Assembly (NCBI GenBank): GCA_016872535.1
Contig: VGZQ01000006.1
Location: 1 to 58,310, forward strand
Origin: Rhodospirillales bacterium
GTDB taxonomy: Bacteria > Pseudomonadota > Alphaproteobacteria > Rhodospirillales > 2-12-FULL-67-15
DNA length: 58,310 nt
Reading direction: 5' to 3'
A program made the translations under genes and the position numbers. Below are positions 17,580-25,801 of this stretch, one piece after another. Position 1 is the first letter of the stretch. Each line of letters opens with the position of its first letter. Below the pieces are notes generated by a model. The model ran no database searches, was not told the origin of the DNA, and saw only the letters and a program-made list of their open reading frames with translations.

Positions 17580-18874
17580 AGCACACAAGTACGGAATCCC
17601 GCAAACACGTCGCGGCGTTCAGGAACGAAGAAGTTGCGGTAAGCGCAATTCGCAAGTCGGCCGGGCGTCGCCCAGGCGCCGCCGCGCAGCACCTTGTGAG
17701 TACCTCCGAACCAGGGTTGGGAATAGTCGGCATAGATGTCGGGCGAAAATCCGGGATAGGGCTCGAAATCGCTCGCGGTCCATTCCCAGACGTTACCGAT
17801 CATCTGCCGGCAGCCGAAAGCGCTGTCGCCCGCCGGACACGCCGCGACATCGACCGGGCCGAGTGCGTATCCGTCCAGATTGGCGCGTGCTGGATCTGGT
17901 CCGGCTTCGCCCCACGGGTATTTACGCTTGCCGGGCGCGAGGGTGCCGCCGACCGGCGTTCCCGCCGCCGCCGCTTCCCACTCGGCTTCGGTCGGCAGGC
18001 GCCGGTTGGCCCAGCGGCAGTAGGCTTCCGCTTCGTGCCAGTTGACGTGGTAGACCGGCCGATGGGGGCGAAGTTCGGCCTCGCGGTCGAAGGTGCGGAC
18101 GCGCCAGCCGTCGCCGTCGCGAATCCAATAGATTGGATGCTCGGCAATGGCCAATGTCCGCCATGCCCAACCGTCCTCGCTCCAGAGTTCGCGGCGTTGG
18201 TAGCCGTTGTCCGCCACGAACGCCTGGAACTCGGCATTAGTCACCGGCGCGCGGGCGATGCGAAAGGGTTCGATCCGCACCTCATGCGCCCATTTTTCGT
18301 TGTCGAAGACGAACGGCGTTCCCGGTTCGCTGCCGAGCCGAAAGATACCGCCCGGCACGGCGACGTCGCCGGGATGCGGGCCGGCCTCGGCGTTTTCGGG
18401 CGCCTTTCCGGCGATCGCCGGCGCGGGATAGGCGAGGGTTTGGCGCATGTACGTGAACGCCTCGCCGTGCATGTCCTCGTGCATCAGTGTCAGGCGAAAA
18501 AGGTATCGTACGCGATCGTCGAGCGGTCCTTGCGCCAGCCGCGCGCGCATGGCATCGAGCACGCTGGTCATATAGGCGACCGTGCCGTTGCGGTCGGGCA
18601 GGGGGAGAATCCAGCGGGCGTCGTGGGGAACCGTCGAGGAGTTGTACAACGCGTCGGCACCGGCGATAGCGGGGCGGTGGGCGGGGTCGAGCCCGCGCAG
18701 CGCAAAATATTCGTGGAACCAGGCGATATGGCCCGCTTCCCAGCGGAAAGGGTTGACGATATCGAGACGCGGGCCCATAAGCTGAACATCGGAAAGCCCG
18801 TCGATTAGGGCGAGCGTGCGGGCGTGGGCCTCGGCCAGGAGACCGGCCAGCTTTTCGGCTTCCGCGTCCGCCAT
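17576..18874 (-). CDS. senA: Selenoneine synthase SenA (EgtB-like nonheme iron enzyme)
   Basis: A 432-residue enzyme of the EgtB/SenA family, which joins a sulfur or selenium donor to the imidazole of hercynine. The N-terminal DinB-like domain holds the three-His iron site: H49 (EAGHIAWFHEY) and H132/H136 (MHEDMHGE), matching the 51/134/138 spacing of EgtB. The C-terminal formylglycine-generating-type domain shows RRLPTEAEWEAA, IGNVWEWTASDFEPYPGF and KVLRGGAWATP. Sequence alone cannot separate EgtB from SenA, but the neighbours are a SenB-type glycosyltransferase and a SelD, which is the known sen gene set. GGAGG precedes the ATG. No egtD is present to make hercynine, and no gamma-glutamylcysteine ligase egtA, which favours selenium over the sulfur pathway. 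Confidence 0.82.
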   Translation of the reverse strand: MADAEAEKLAGLLAEAHARTLALIDGLSDVQLMGPRLDIVNPFRWEAGHIAWFHEYFALRGLDPAHRPAIAGADALYNSSTVPHDARWILPLPDRNGTVAYMTSVLDAMRARLAQGPLDDRVRYLFRLTLMHEDMHGEAFTYMRQTLAYPAPAIAGKAPENAEAGPHPGDVAVPGGIFRLGSEPGTPFVFDNEKWAHEVRIEPFRIARAPVTNAEFQAFVADNGYQRRELWSEDGWAWRTLAIAEHPIYWIRDGDGWRVRTFDREAELRPHRPVYHVNWHEAEAYCRWANRRLPTEAEWEAAAAGTPVGGTLAPGKRKYPWGEAGPDPARANLDGYALGPVDVAACPAGDSAFGCRQMIGNVWEWTASDFEPYPGFSPDIYADYSQPWFGGTHKVLRGGAWATPGRLANCAYRNFFVPERRDVFAGFRTCVL

Positions 18875-18900
18875 CGGTCGCCTCCACGGGGGTAGGTTCG

Positions 18901-19905
18901 TTGCGCATCAACCTTATTACGCCCGCCAAACCTGGCTCAAGGGCCGGAAATCGCGCCACGGCGGTGCGTTGGGCGCGGCATCTCCGCGCACTAGGCCATC
19001 GGGTGACGATAACGACCGAATACCGAGGCGGAGAAGCGGACGCGATGATCGCGCTGCACGCCTGGCGCAGCGCCGATGCGATCAGGCGGTTCGCAAAGGA
19101 TTTTCCCGACCGGCCGTTGATCGTCGCACTCACCGGCACCGATATCCACCGTTTTCAGTTCAGCCACCCGGTTTCGACGCGTCGTTCGATGGCGCTGGCC
19201 GATAGGCTGGTCACGCTTCACGACCAAGTTGCCGCGCATATCCCCGCGCGTTTTCGCAATAAGATTTCCGTCGTGCACCAGTCAGCCCGCCCGCTCGCGC
19301 GCAGGCCCAAGCCTCCAACGTCGCAGTTCGAGGTTTGCGTGGTTGGACACCTGCGCGCGGAAAAAGATCCCTTGCGTACCGCTTATGCGGCGCGGCTTTT
19401 GCCCATGGCTTCGCGCGTGCGCGTCACCCAGCTCGGCCAGGCGATCGGACCCGAATGGGCACGCGCGGCAGAAGTGGAAACGGCGCGCAATTCCCGCTAC
19501 CGCTGGCTCGGCGAAGTCAGCCATGGACAAGTGCGCGAAACCATGCGCAAGAGCCGCGTCATGGTCATCAGCTCGGTGATGGAAGGCGGCGCCAATGTCG
19601 TATCCGAGGCTGCCGTCGCCGGATTGCCGGTGATCGCCTCGCGCATTCCCGGTAACGTTGGGCTTTTGGGGCGCAACTACCCCGGATATTTCGCCGTCAA
19701 GGATACTCGGGCGCTGGCGCGGCTGCTGCGGCGCGCGGAGGAACAGCCGGACTTCTTTGCCCGACTCAAGCGCGCGGTCGCGAAGCGGGCGAAATTGTTT
19801 CGCATCGCGCGCGAACGGCGGATGCTCAAGGCGGCGCTCAAGCGCGCTGTTGCCGCAGCTAGAGAACGATCCCGATCGGTCCGGGCCGGTCGCTCCGCGC
19901 GCTGA
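18901..19905 (+). CDS. senB: Selenosugar synthase SenB (GT-B fold)
   Basis: A 334-residue GT-B enzyme. The N-terminus MRINLITPAKPGSRAGNRAT, then RWARHLRALGHRV, is typical of the TIGR04348 glycosyltransferase family, now known as SenB. SenB displaces UDP from a UDP-N-acetylhexosamine with selenophosphate, forming a C-Se bond in a selenosugar. The donor-site motif EGGANVVSEA lies at 228-237, and VVGHLRAEKDP near 147 opens the second domain. The start is TTG 18901, only 26 bp from the divergent senA start. Its last 47 bp overlap the convergent senC gene. The C-terminal 50 residues are rich in Arg and Lys. The call combines family resemblance and locus. Confidence 0.85.
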   Translation: MRINLITPAKPGSRAGNRATAVRWARHLRALGHRVTITTEYRGGEADAMIALHAWRSADAIRRFAKDFPDRPLIVALTGTDIHRFQFSHPVSTRRSMALADRLVTLHDQVAAHIPARFRNKISVVHQSARPLARRPKPPTSQFEVCVVGHLRAEKDPLRTAYAARLLPMASRVRVTQLGQAIGPEWARAAEVETARNSRYRWLGEVSHGQVRETMRKSRVMVISSVMEGGANVVSEAAVAGLPVIASRIPGNVGLLGRNYPGYFAVKDTRALARLLRRAEEQPDFFARLKRAVAKRAKLFRIARERRMLKAALKRAVAAARERSRSVRAGRSAR

Positions 19906-22126
19906 TGCGCCCGATCCGCTCCGAGCGGACATAGCCCGCAGCCTTGAGGGCGGCGAGGCACGCCGAGACATTTTCTTCCGGCACGGCCGCGAGCAATCCG
20001 CCCGCCGTCTGCGGATCGAACAGCAGTGGGTAGAGCGGATGCGTCGCCGCCGTCGCCTGATCGCGGATCGCGCGGCGCAGGCGGACGTTGGCGGGTTGGA
20101 GTGAAGAAAAGATACCAGCGTTCAGACACTCCACCGCGCCGTCGAGCACGGGGAGCCGCCCGATTGCGATCTCCGCGTCCACGTTTGATGCCCTGGTCAT
20201 CTCGACCAGATGGCCGAGCAAGCCAAACCCGGTCACGTCGGTGCACGCGTGCGCGCCGTGAGCGATCAGAATCTTGGCCGCTTCGCCGCTCGACTGGAGC
20301 ATGGAGGCAAGCGCGCCCTCGACCCAGCGGCCCTTGGCGCGGGCGCGCATGTCGGCGGCAAACAGGGTGCCGGTTCCGAGCGCCTTGGTAAGAACGAGCG
20401 CATCGCTAGGTTTAAGCCCGTCCTTGCGCAACACGCGCGCGGGATCGACAAGCCCGTTGACCGCGAAACCGATCGCCAGTTCCGATCCTTCCGCGGTATG
20501 GCCGCCGACCAATGCCGCGCCCGCTTCGCGCACCACCTTGGTCGCGCCGGCCATGAGCTGGCCGAGTTGGGATTCGACCTTGGCTTCCAAGCCGAACGGG
20601 ATCACGGCTATGGTCAGCACCGTTTGCGGCTCGGCGCCCATGGCATGGATGTCGCCGAGCGCGTGGTTAGCGGCGATTTGCGCGAACACGTAGGGATCGG
20701 CAATGAAGGAACGGAAAAAATCCACCGTCTGGACCAGCGCCTTGCCGGCGGGAACTTGGACCACGGCGGCGTCGTCTGGGGAATCGAGCCCAACCAGGAC
20801 TTCCTCGCGCCGTCCCGGATCGAGCCCCTGCAGGGCGCGGGTCAATAGATCGCTGCCGACTTTGGCGCCGCAGCCGCCGCAACGCATGGCGAAGGCCGAG
20901 ATTTCCTTGAGCGCGGTCTCGTCCGCGATCCCTGCCGCGACGTCGGGGTCGGCCGTCGGCATGGCGGGTAGTTCGCTATAGCGGCGCATCCAGCGCCGGT
21001 CGATCCAATCTTTCCAACGCCAGACCCAGGCACCTTCGAGCGTAAATCCGCCGCGCGCGGCGAGCGCATATTTGTCGCCGGCGCTCAGAATCGCGAGATA
21101 TCGGCGCTGGGGCCGGAACGGCCTGAGCGGGCGCGCGGCCAGCGCCCGGCGCAAATTTTCCGCCAGCGCCGGGCCCTGGCGCACGGCGAAGACCCCGGCC
21201 TTGGGCCGTGGGCTCCGGATCATGTCGGCGATGTCGCCGGTGGCGAATATCTCGGGATGCGAAAGCGAGCGGAGCGTCTCGTCGACCTGAACAAAGCCGT
21301 TGTCATCGACCGCAAGACCGGACGCCTTGGGCCATGGCGCGGCCGCGGCGGGGGTGGCGAGAAGAATTTCGTCCAAATCGATCGCCTGTCCGTCGGCGAG
21401 GCGCACACATCCCGGTTCGATCAAGGACGCCGCTTGGCCGAAGTGCAGGTGTACGCCGCGGGCTTCGAGCAGGCGCCGTGCCTGCGCCCGCGCGACGGCG
21501 GGAAAGGCGGGAAGCGGTTCCGGAAACGTCCCGATCAGGTGGAATTCGAGAATGTCGGGATCGCGCCCGAGCCCAGCCAGTTCGGCGCGCAGGCGGTGGC
21601 GCAGTGCGAGCACGATCTCGACTCCGGCCGCGCCCGCGCCGACGACCCCGATACGGGTCGGAAGCCGTCGTTCGCGCACGCGCGCGCGCAGTTTTTCGAA
21701 GCGGGCGAGGAAACTTCCGATCGGCTTGATCGGCACGGCATGTGTTTCCGCCCCGGGAAGCGCCGACAGATCGGGTGCGGCGCCGACATCGAGCGAAAGC
21801 ACGTCGTAGGCGAGCGGCGGCCGGTCGCGGCAGATCACCCGGCGGTTGGCGAGGTCGAGGCCGACCGCCTCGTCGTGAATCAAGGCCGCGCCGGCGAACC
21901 GGGCAAGCGGGCCTAAATCGACATGCATGTCGTCGAAGCCATAATGGCCGGCGACGAATCCCGGGAGCATGCCGGAATAAGGCGTATGTATATCCCGCGT
22001 GATCAGGGTGACGCGCACGCCCGGCATCGGTTCCATGCCGAAGCTCTTGAGCACGGCGACGTGGGCGTGGCCGCCGCCAACCAGCACCAAATCCTTGACA
22101 ATGGGCGACGCCGCAGACGAACGCAC
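19859..22126 (-). CDS. senC: Selenide water dikinase fused to FAD oxidoreductase (SenC/SelD)
   Basis: A 755-residue fusion. Residues 1-390 form a pyridine-nucleotide disulfide oxidoreductase of the NDH-2 type: FAD loop VLVGGGHAHV, NAD loop GVVGAGAAGVE, and ATGDIADM near the flavin. Residues 410-755 are a complete selenophosphate synthetase: MRCGGCGAKVG at 414 places the catalytic Cys at 419 and Lys at 422, followed by QTVDFFRSFIADPYVFAQIA, GGHTAEGSE and TDVTGFGLLGH. SelD uses ATP and selenide to make selenophosphate. The catalytic position is TGC (Cys), not a Sec codon. I use GTG 22126, which follows an AGGA-type site and clears the upstream GST stop; longer starts would overlap it. No selA, selB or Sec tRNA is seen, so dedication to selenoneine is plausible. 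Confidence 0.88.
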   Translation of the reverse strand: MRSSAASPIVKDLVLVGGGHAHVAVLKSFGMEPMPGVRVTLITRDIHTPYSGMLPGFVAGHYGFDDMHVDLGPLARFAGAALIHDEAVGLDLANRRVICRDRPPLAYDVLSLDVGAAPDLSALPGAETHAVPIKPIGSFLARFEKLRARVRERRLPTRIGVVGAGAAGVEIVLALRHRLRAELAGLGRDPDILEFHLIGTFPEPLPAFPAVARAQARRLLEARGVHLHFGQAASLIEPGCVRLADGQAIDLDEILLATPAAAAPWPKASGLAVDDNGFVQVDETLRSLSHPEIFATGDIADMIRSPRPKAGVFAVRQGPALAENLRRALAARPLRPFRPQRRYLAILSAGDKYALAARGGFTLEGAWVWRWKDWIDRRWMRRYSELPAMPTADPDVAAGIADETALKEISAFAMRCGGCGAKVGSDLLTRALQGLDPGRREEVLVGLDSPDDAAVVQVPAGKALVQTVDFFRSFIADPYVFAQIAANHALGDIHAMGAEPQTVLTIAVIPFGLEAKVESQLGQLMAGATKVVREAGAALVGGHTAEGSELAIGFAVNGLVDPARVLRKDGLKPSDALVLTKALGTGTLFAADMRARAKGRWVEGALASMLQSSGEAAKILIAHGAHACTDVTGFGLLGHLVEMTRASNVDAEIAIGRLPVLDGAVECLNAGIFSSLQPANVRLRRAIRDQATAATHPLYPLLFDPQTAGGLLAAVPEENVSACLAALKAAGYVRSERIGRISARSDRPGPIGIVL

Positions 22127-22152
22127 GGACTCGATCCTGACCCTTCGATCGG

Positions 22153-22773
22153 CTAGGTCAGGCCGATCATGACGTTCTTGCGGAACGCCGCACGTTCGCA
22201 AATCCGATCGTACCATCCTTTGAGCGCGGGATAGTTCTCCCGTTCGATCGGCAGGGTGTACCAGCGGTAGACGGCGATGCCGAGCGGAATATCGCCCATG
22301 GTGAAGTTCGCGCCGGCGACGTAGCTGTTCTTGGCGACGTGCTTGTCGAGGATCGCGAACGCGGCGGCGGCCTTATCGCGCGCCGTTTTGATCAGGTTGG
22401 CGTCGCGTTCCTCGGGCTTGACGCGGATGAGCTGGAGGAACAGGGGCAGCATTCCCGCGTTGACCACGGTTTGCTGCCAATCCATCCATTGATCGGCATG
22501 GGCGCGATCGTTTGCGTCCTTCGGCCACAGGGTTCCGACTCCGTGCCGGGAGGCGAGATGGCGGATAATGGCGTTCGATTCCCACATGGAAAACCCATTC
22601 TCAACGATGGTCGGAACGGTGCCGTTGGGATTGAGTGCCAGATATTCGGGATCCTTGTTGCGACCGAACGGGCCGCCGATGTCTTCCTGCGCGAAGGTCA
22701 GGCTCATCTCCTCGCACGCCCAAATCACATTCTGCACGTTGGAAGAGTTCTTGCGTCCGAGAATCTTGAGCAT
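22153..22773 (-). CDS. Glutathione S-transferase upstream of senC
   Basis: A 206-residue soluble transferase with a thioredoxin-fold N-terminal domain (KILGRKNSSNVQNVIW, with the Ser/Asn glutathione-activating region) and the cis-Pro loop NPNGTVPTIVENG near 50, then WESNAIIRHLA. The helical C-terminal domain runs from about 88 and includes YVAGANFTMGDIPLGIA, the N-capping box region. It reads straight into senC with a 26-bp gap, so one transcript is likely. Since selenite reduction in cells passes through glutathione selenotrisulfide, a role in feeding selenide to SelD is an attractive inference, but a generic detoxifying GST cannot be excluded. Confidence 0.85.
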   Translation of the reverse strand: MLKILGRKNSSNVQNVIWACEEMSLTFAQEDIGGPFGRNKDPEYLALNPNGTVPTIVENGFSMWESNAIIRHLASRHGVGTLWPKDANDRAHADQWMDWQQTVVNAGMLPLFLQLIRVKPEERDANLIKTARDKAAAAFAILDKHVAKNSYVAGANFTMGDIPLGIAVYRWYTLPIERENYPALKGWYDRICERAAFRKNVMIGLT

Positions 22774-22968
22774 GGGCGGCGTGTCCTTTGCGTCCTTTAC
22801 GATGAGTGCGGGTGAAACGGGGCGGGCGGCTCCCCGGGTTGGCCGATGTTAGAGGCCGAGGCGAGCCATGTCACGGTTTCGCCGGTTCGGTTAAGACCAT
22901 GAATCGTGGCTGGATTCTTGCGCTTCCCCGCCGGGTCTGGTGGTATTGTCCCGATCATTGGGGGATCC

Positions 22969-24198
22969 ATGGACCAAGCCATCCGCCAAACGATTCGGAA
23001 GACCCTGGTCGCGCGCCGGGCGGAGCAGTTCCGCCTGCTCGGACAATTGGTCCGGATGAGGTCGGAAATCCCGCCGGGCGATCTTGGCCAACACGCGATC
23101 AAGACGGCGGAGTGGCTCAAAAAGTTCGCTGGCCTGACTGCCGTTCGCCATCCGGTGCCGGACGAGGAAGTTCGCGCCCAAGGCCTGAAAAGCCTCGCCA
23201 ATCTCGTCGTTCGTCACGAATTCGGCCCCGGACCGACCATCGCATTGCAGGCACACGGCGACACCGCGCCCGCTGGCGCGGGCTGGAGCGGCGATCCGTT
23301 CGCCGCCGACATCCGTGAAGGCGTGATGTATGGCCGCGGCGTGGTCGAGGCCAAGGGTTCGCTTGCGGCGCACGCCTTCGCGCTGGTCGGTCTCAAATCG
23401 GTCGCGGGCGAACTCGGCGGCGCGGTGGAACTTCATATCACCTACGACCACGAGGCTGGCGGGATGCTCGGCGTGCCCTGGCTGCTTGAGCATGGCGTCG
23501 TCAACCCCGATTATGCCGTCTGCACCGGCGGCACCTGGAGCATCGTGACGCGCCACCATGGCGCGCTTCGTCTCGCGGTCGAGGTGCGGAGCCAGAGCGC
23601 CGCCGCCGCGGAAGCCGGCCAAGCGACTGCCCGTGTGCTGGATACTCTTTACGAGTTGCGCAAGGCGGCCTCCCCAGCCGCCGCCGGCGTCGACCCGCCG
23701 CCGGCGCTCGCCGTCGGCGGCATCCACGGTGAGGGCGGCAAGGACGCGGCGCCGGGCGTCGTCACCATCAACGTGACACGCGGACTCGCATCCGACGAAG
23801 ACCCGGGCAAGGCGGAACAGAGCCTCGCAGTCCAGCTCGGCAAGGCGGTGGCGGGCATGCCAGGGGTCGTTTGCCGCATCCGGCGCGTTGACCTTACCCC
23901 GCCGCTCAAGCCTGCACCCGGCACCGATACCCTGGTCGATGCGCTTCAAGGCGCCGCAGTCACGGTTCTCGGCCGCGAAATTCCCGAAGCCGCGCGCTCG
24001 ACGATTTCGGACGCACGTCATTACGCGGCCGTCGGCATCCCTGCGGTTCTGTATGGCGCTGGCCCGGAAAAGCCAGAAGACGCCCATGTCGGCGGCCCGA
24101 ACGAGAATCTTGTTCTCGACGATCTTCGCCGGGGAACCGAAGTGCTTGCCTGTGCGCTCGCCGAATTTCTCCGGACCGGGAAGCCCGAAACCGAGTGA
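22969..24198 (+). CDS. M20-family metallopeptidase with altered active site
   Basis: A 409-residue protein of the M20 (ArgE/DapE/carboxypeptidase G2) family; start ATG 22969 after GGGGG. Metal ligands H96 and D98 are in LQAHGDTAPAG. The usual GRGxxDxKG motif reads YGRGVVEAKG, so the bridging Asp is Glu127. The usual DEE pair reads DHEAGG (160-165): the metal ligand Glu162 remains but the general-base Glu is His161. The terminal ligand region AHVGGPNENL is intact, and a lid domain lies between about 195 and 300. It may be an enzyme with changed chemistry or a binding protein. It converges on the HAD gene with 7 bp between stops. Confidence 0.82.
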   Translation: MDQAIRQTIRKTLVARRAEQFRLLGQLVRMRSEIPPGDLGQHAIKTAEWLKKFAGLTAVRHPVPDEEVRAQGLKSLANLVVRHEFGPGPTIALQAHGDTAPAGAGWSGDPFAADIREGVMYGRGVVEAKGSLAAHAFALVGLKSVAGELGGAVELHITYDHEAGGMLGVPWLLEHGVVNPDYAVCTGGTWSIVTRHHGALRLAVEVRSQSAAAAEAGQATARVLDTLYELRKAASPAAAGVDPPPALAVGGIHGEGGKDAAPGVVTINVTRGLASDEDPGKAEQSLAVQLGKAVAGMPGVVCRIRRVDLTPPLKPAPGTDTLVDALQGAAVTVLGREIPEAARSTISDARHYAAVGIPAVLYGAGPEKPEDAHVGGPNENLVLDDLRRGTEVLACALAEFLRTGKPETE

Positions 24199-24205
24199 TT
24201 TGCCG

Positions 24206-24877
24206 TCACGTCACTAACGTCAGCAACGAAGCGATATCGCCGAACACATAGTCGGGTTTCGGCACCGAATTGTCGAGTGCGATGCCGCGCCGGTTGATCC
24301 AGGCGATGGTGAGCCCGAGCGGCTTTCCGCCGACCAAGTCCGTGAACTGAGATTGGCCGGAGTGAAAAATGCGCTCCTTGGCCGTTCCGGCGTGCGCGAT
24401 CAGGTAACGGAACAAAGTCCCGTCCGGCTTGTAGCCCTTGGCGCGCTCGGCGGTGCAGACGAGATCAAAGTTTCGTTTGAGCGGGGTCAGGGCCAGCAAG
24501 TCGTCGTCGATATTGGAAACAACGGCGAGACGGGCGCGCCGGGATAGCCGATCCAGTGTCGCAGTCACGTCGTCGTACAAACGGAAATTGGCAAACGAAT
24601 CGAAATAGCGCTCAATTAGCTTGGAATTGGTGCGGACGTGGAAATGATCGAGCGTTTCGGCGAGCGACAGCTCGCAAATATCGCGATAGCGCCGGTATGG
24701 CTCCCAATAATGAGCGATGTTGCGATGTTCCCAGTATTCCCAGAACGCCTTGATGTCGACATCACGGGCGCCCGCTTCGTTGAGGATCGATTGGAAGGCG
24801 CCGTAGGAACCTGCCCGCACGTCGACCATAGTTCCGAACACGTCGAACGACATCAAGGCGGGGTCGAGGCGCGTCAC
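24206..24877 (-). CDS. HAD-superfamily type II haloacid dehalogenase-like protein
   Basis: A cytosolic hydrolase of about 223 residues. Motif I is SFDVFGTMVD, with the nucleophile Asp; motif II is VVSNIDDD; the motif III Lys is in ERAKGYKPDG; and HSGQSQFTDLVGGKPLG resembles the Ser-Asp region of L-2-haloacid dehalogenases, ending in AWINRRG. GTG 24877 gives the usual MTRLDPALMSFD-type start; TTG 24896 overlaps the upstream stop and is possible. It follows the diiron protein gene almost without a gap, so the two are cotranscribed. Substrate, halogenated acid or phosphate ester, is uncertain. Confidence 0.78.
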   Translation of the reverse strand: MTRLDPALMSFDVFGTMVDVRAGSYGAFQSILNEAGARDVDIKAFWEYWEHRNIAHYWEPYRRYRDICELSLAETLDHFHVRTNSKLIERYFDSFANFRLYDDVTATLDRLSRRARLAVVSNIDDDLLALTPLKRNFDLVCTAERAKGYKPDGTLFRYLIAHAGTAKERIFHSGQSQFTDLVGGKPLGLTIAWINRRGIALDNSVPKPDYVFGDIASLLTLVT

Positions 24878-24891
24878 GGCGGTTCTGACGA

Positions 24892-25746
24892 TCAAGCGCG
24901 CCCCATGAGGGGGAGCGCGAGGCGCACGAGCGTCGGCATGAAGCGGGGTCGCAAAAGACGCCCGTCGTAGCGACTCATGCGCCGGTCGTTCTCGGCTAGG
25001 CACAACTCGAAGAACTTGCGCGGCGAGAGCGAAATGCCGATCGACTTGTGCCCGTCCATGGTCATGGAGCTGCGGTTGTCGCCGCCGCGCGCGAACTGGA
25101 GGCGGTTCCAGGCCTTCCCCGCGAGGGCGCGCAGCCGTCGGGCGAGGAAGAACGGCTGCGCCGGGAGCGGGCGGTTGACCTGCATGTAGGCGACCCAGTT
25201 GGCGAAGAAGAGGATGTGGCGGGCTTCTTCTTGAATTACGGGCTCGAACACCTCGACCAATTCCAGCGGGAAATATCCCGAATCCTTGGCGATGCGGAAC
25301 AAGCCGAACGCGAAGAAAGAATCGAACGCCTCGCCGTAGCCGGTTTGCATGAACGCCCACTCGGGGTCCGGAAGGTGAAGCGGTTGCAGATCGGGCGCGA
25401 TTTCGATGCCGTAGAAACGAATCATGTTTTCAAGCACGATCTTGTGCCGGTTCTCCTCGAAGGCGTTGAGGGCGATGGCCTCGCGGATCAGGGGGTCGGC
25501 GCTGGCGTCGGCGGCGGCCTGCATCCGTCCGCCCGCTTCGTGCTCAGTTTCGACCGCCATTTGCCAGAAAGGCAGGCCGGTCAGGCGCGCGAGCGCGTCC
25601 GGATCGAGTCGGGGCCACGGGATGACGGCGGGCTTGTAGGGATCGAAGGTGTCGAGAAAGACGCGGCAAAAGAGCTGTTTATGCTCTTCCGAACCGATAC
25701 GGATCGGGCCTTCGGGCGGGCGCGCGGCGGATACGGCAATCGGCAT
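24892..25746 (-). CDS. Ferritin-like diiron protein of unknown function
   Basis: A 284-residue helical protein. Three segments carry carboxylate-His signatures of a diiron four-helix bundle: ETEHEAGGRM near 80, NAFEENRHKIVLENM near 108 and VIQEEARHILFFANW near 185. These would bind two irons, as in ferritin-like oxidases and hydroxylases. The ATG at 25746 is chosen because upstream residues are arginine-rich and look non-coding, and overlap the next gene. The C-terminal 80 residues are basic. I do not recognise a named family. It is followed directly by the HAD gene, so the pair may act on one substrate, for example oxygenation then hydrolysis; this is speculation. Confidence 0.6.
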   Translation of the reverse strand: MPIAVSAARPPEGPIRIGSEEHKQLFCRVFLDTFDPYKPAVIPWPRLDPDALARLTGLPFWQMAVETEHEAGGRMQAAADASADPLIREAIALNAFEENRHKIVLENMIRFYGIEIAPDLQPLHLPDPEWAFMQTGYGEAFDSFFAFGLFRIAKDSGYFPLELVEVFEPVIQEEARHILFFANWVAYMQVNRPLPAQPFFLARRLRALAGKAWNRLQFARGGDNRSSMTMDGHKSIGISLSPRKFFELCLAENDRRMSRYDGRLLRPRFMPTLVRLALPLMGRA

Positions 25747-25801
25747 GGCGGGACACACTAATGCGTGCCCCGCCCGGACGAAAGAGCGCTTCCGTCCCTC
25801 T

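Noticed and set aside
17696-18808. 370-codon open frame on the plus strand
   Set aside because: It lies entirely antisense to senA, which has clear family motifs; long antisense frames are common in GC-rich DNA.
17576-18874. Plain ergothioneine EgtB instead of SenA
   Set aside because: Not excluded by sequence alone, but adjacent SenB-type and SelD genes and the lack of egtA or egtD make SenA the better call.
20866-20890. Possible selenocysteine at the SelD active site
   Set aside because: The codon at residue 419 is TGC, so the protein uses Cys and needs no Sec machinery.
22891-24087. 398-codon open frame on the minus strand
   Set aside because: Antisense shadow of the M20 peptidase gene.
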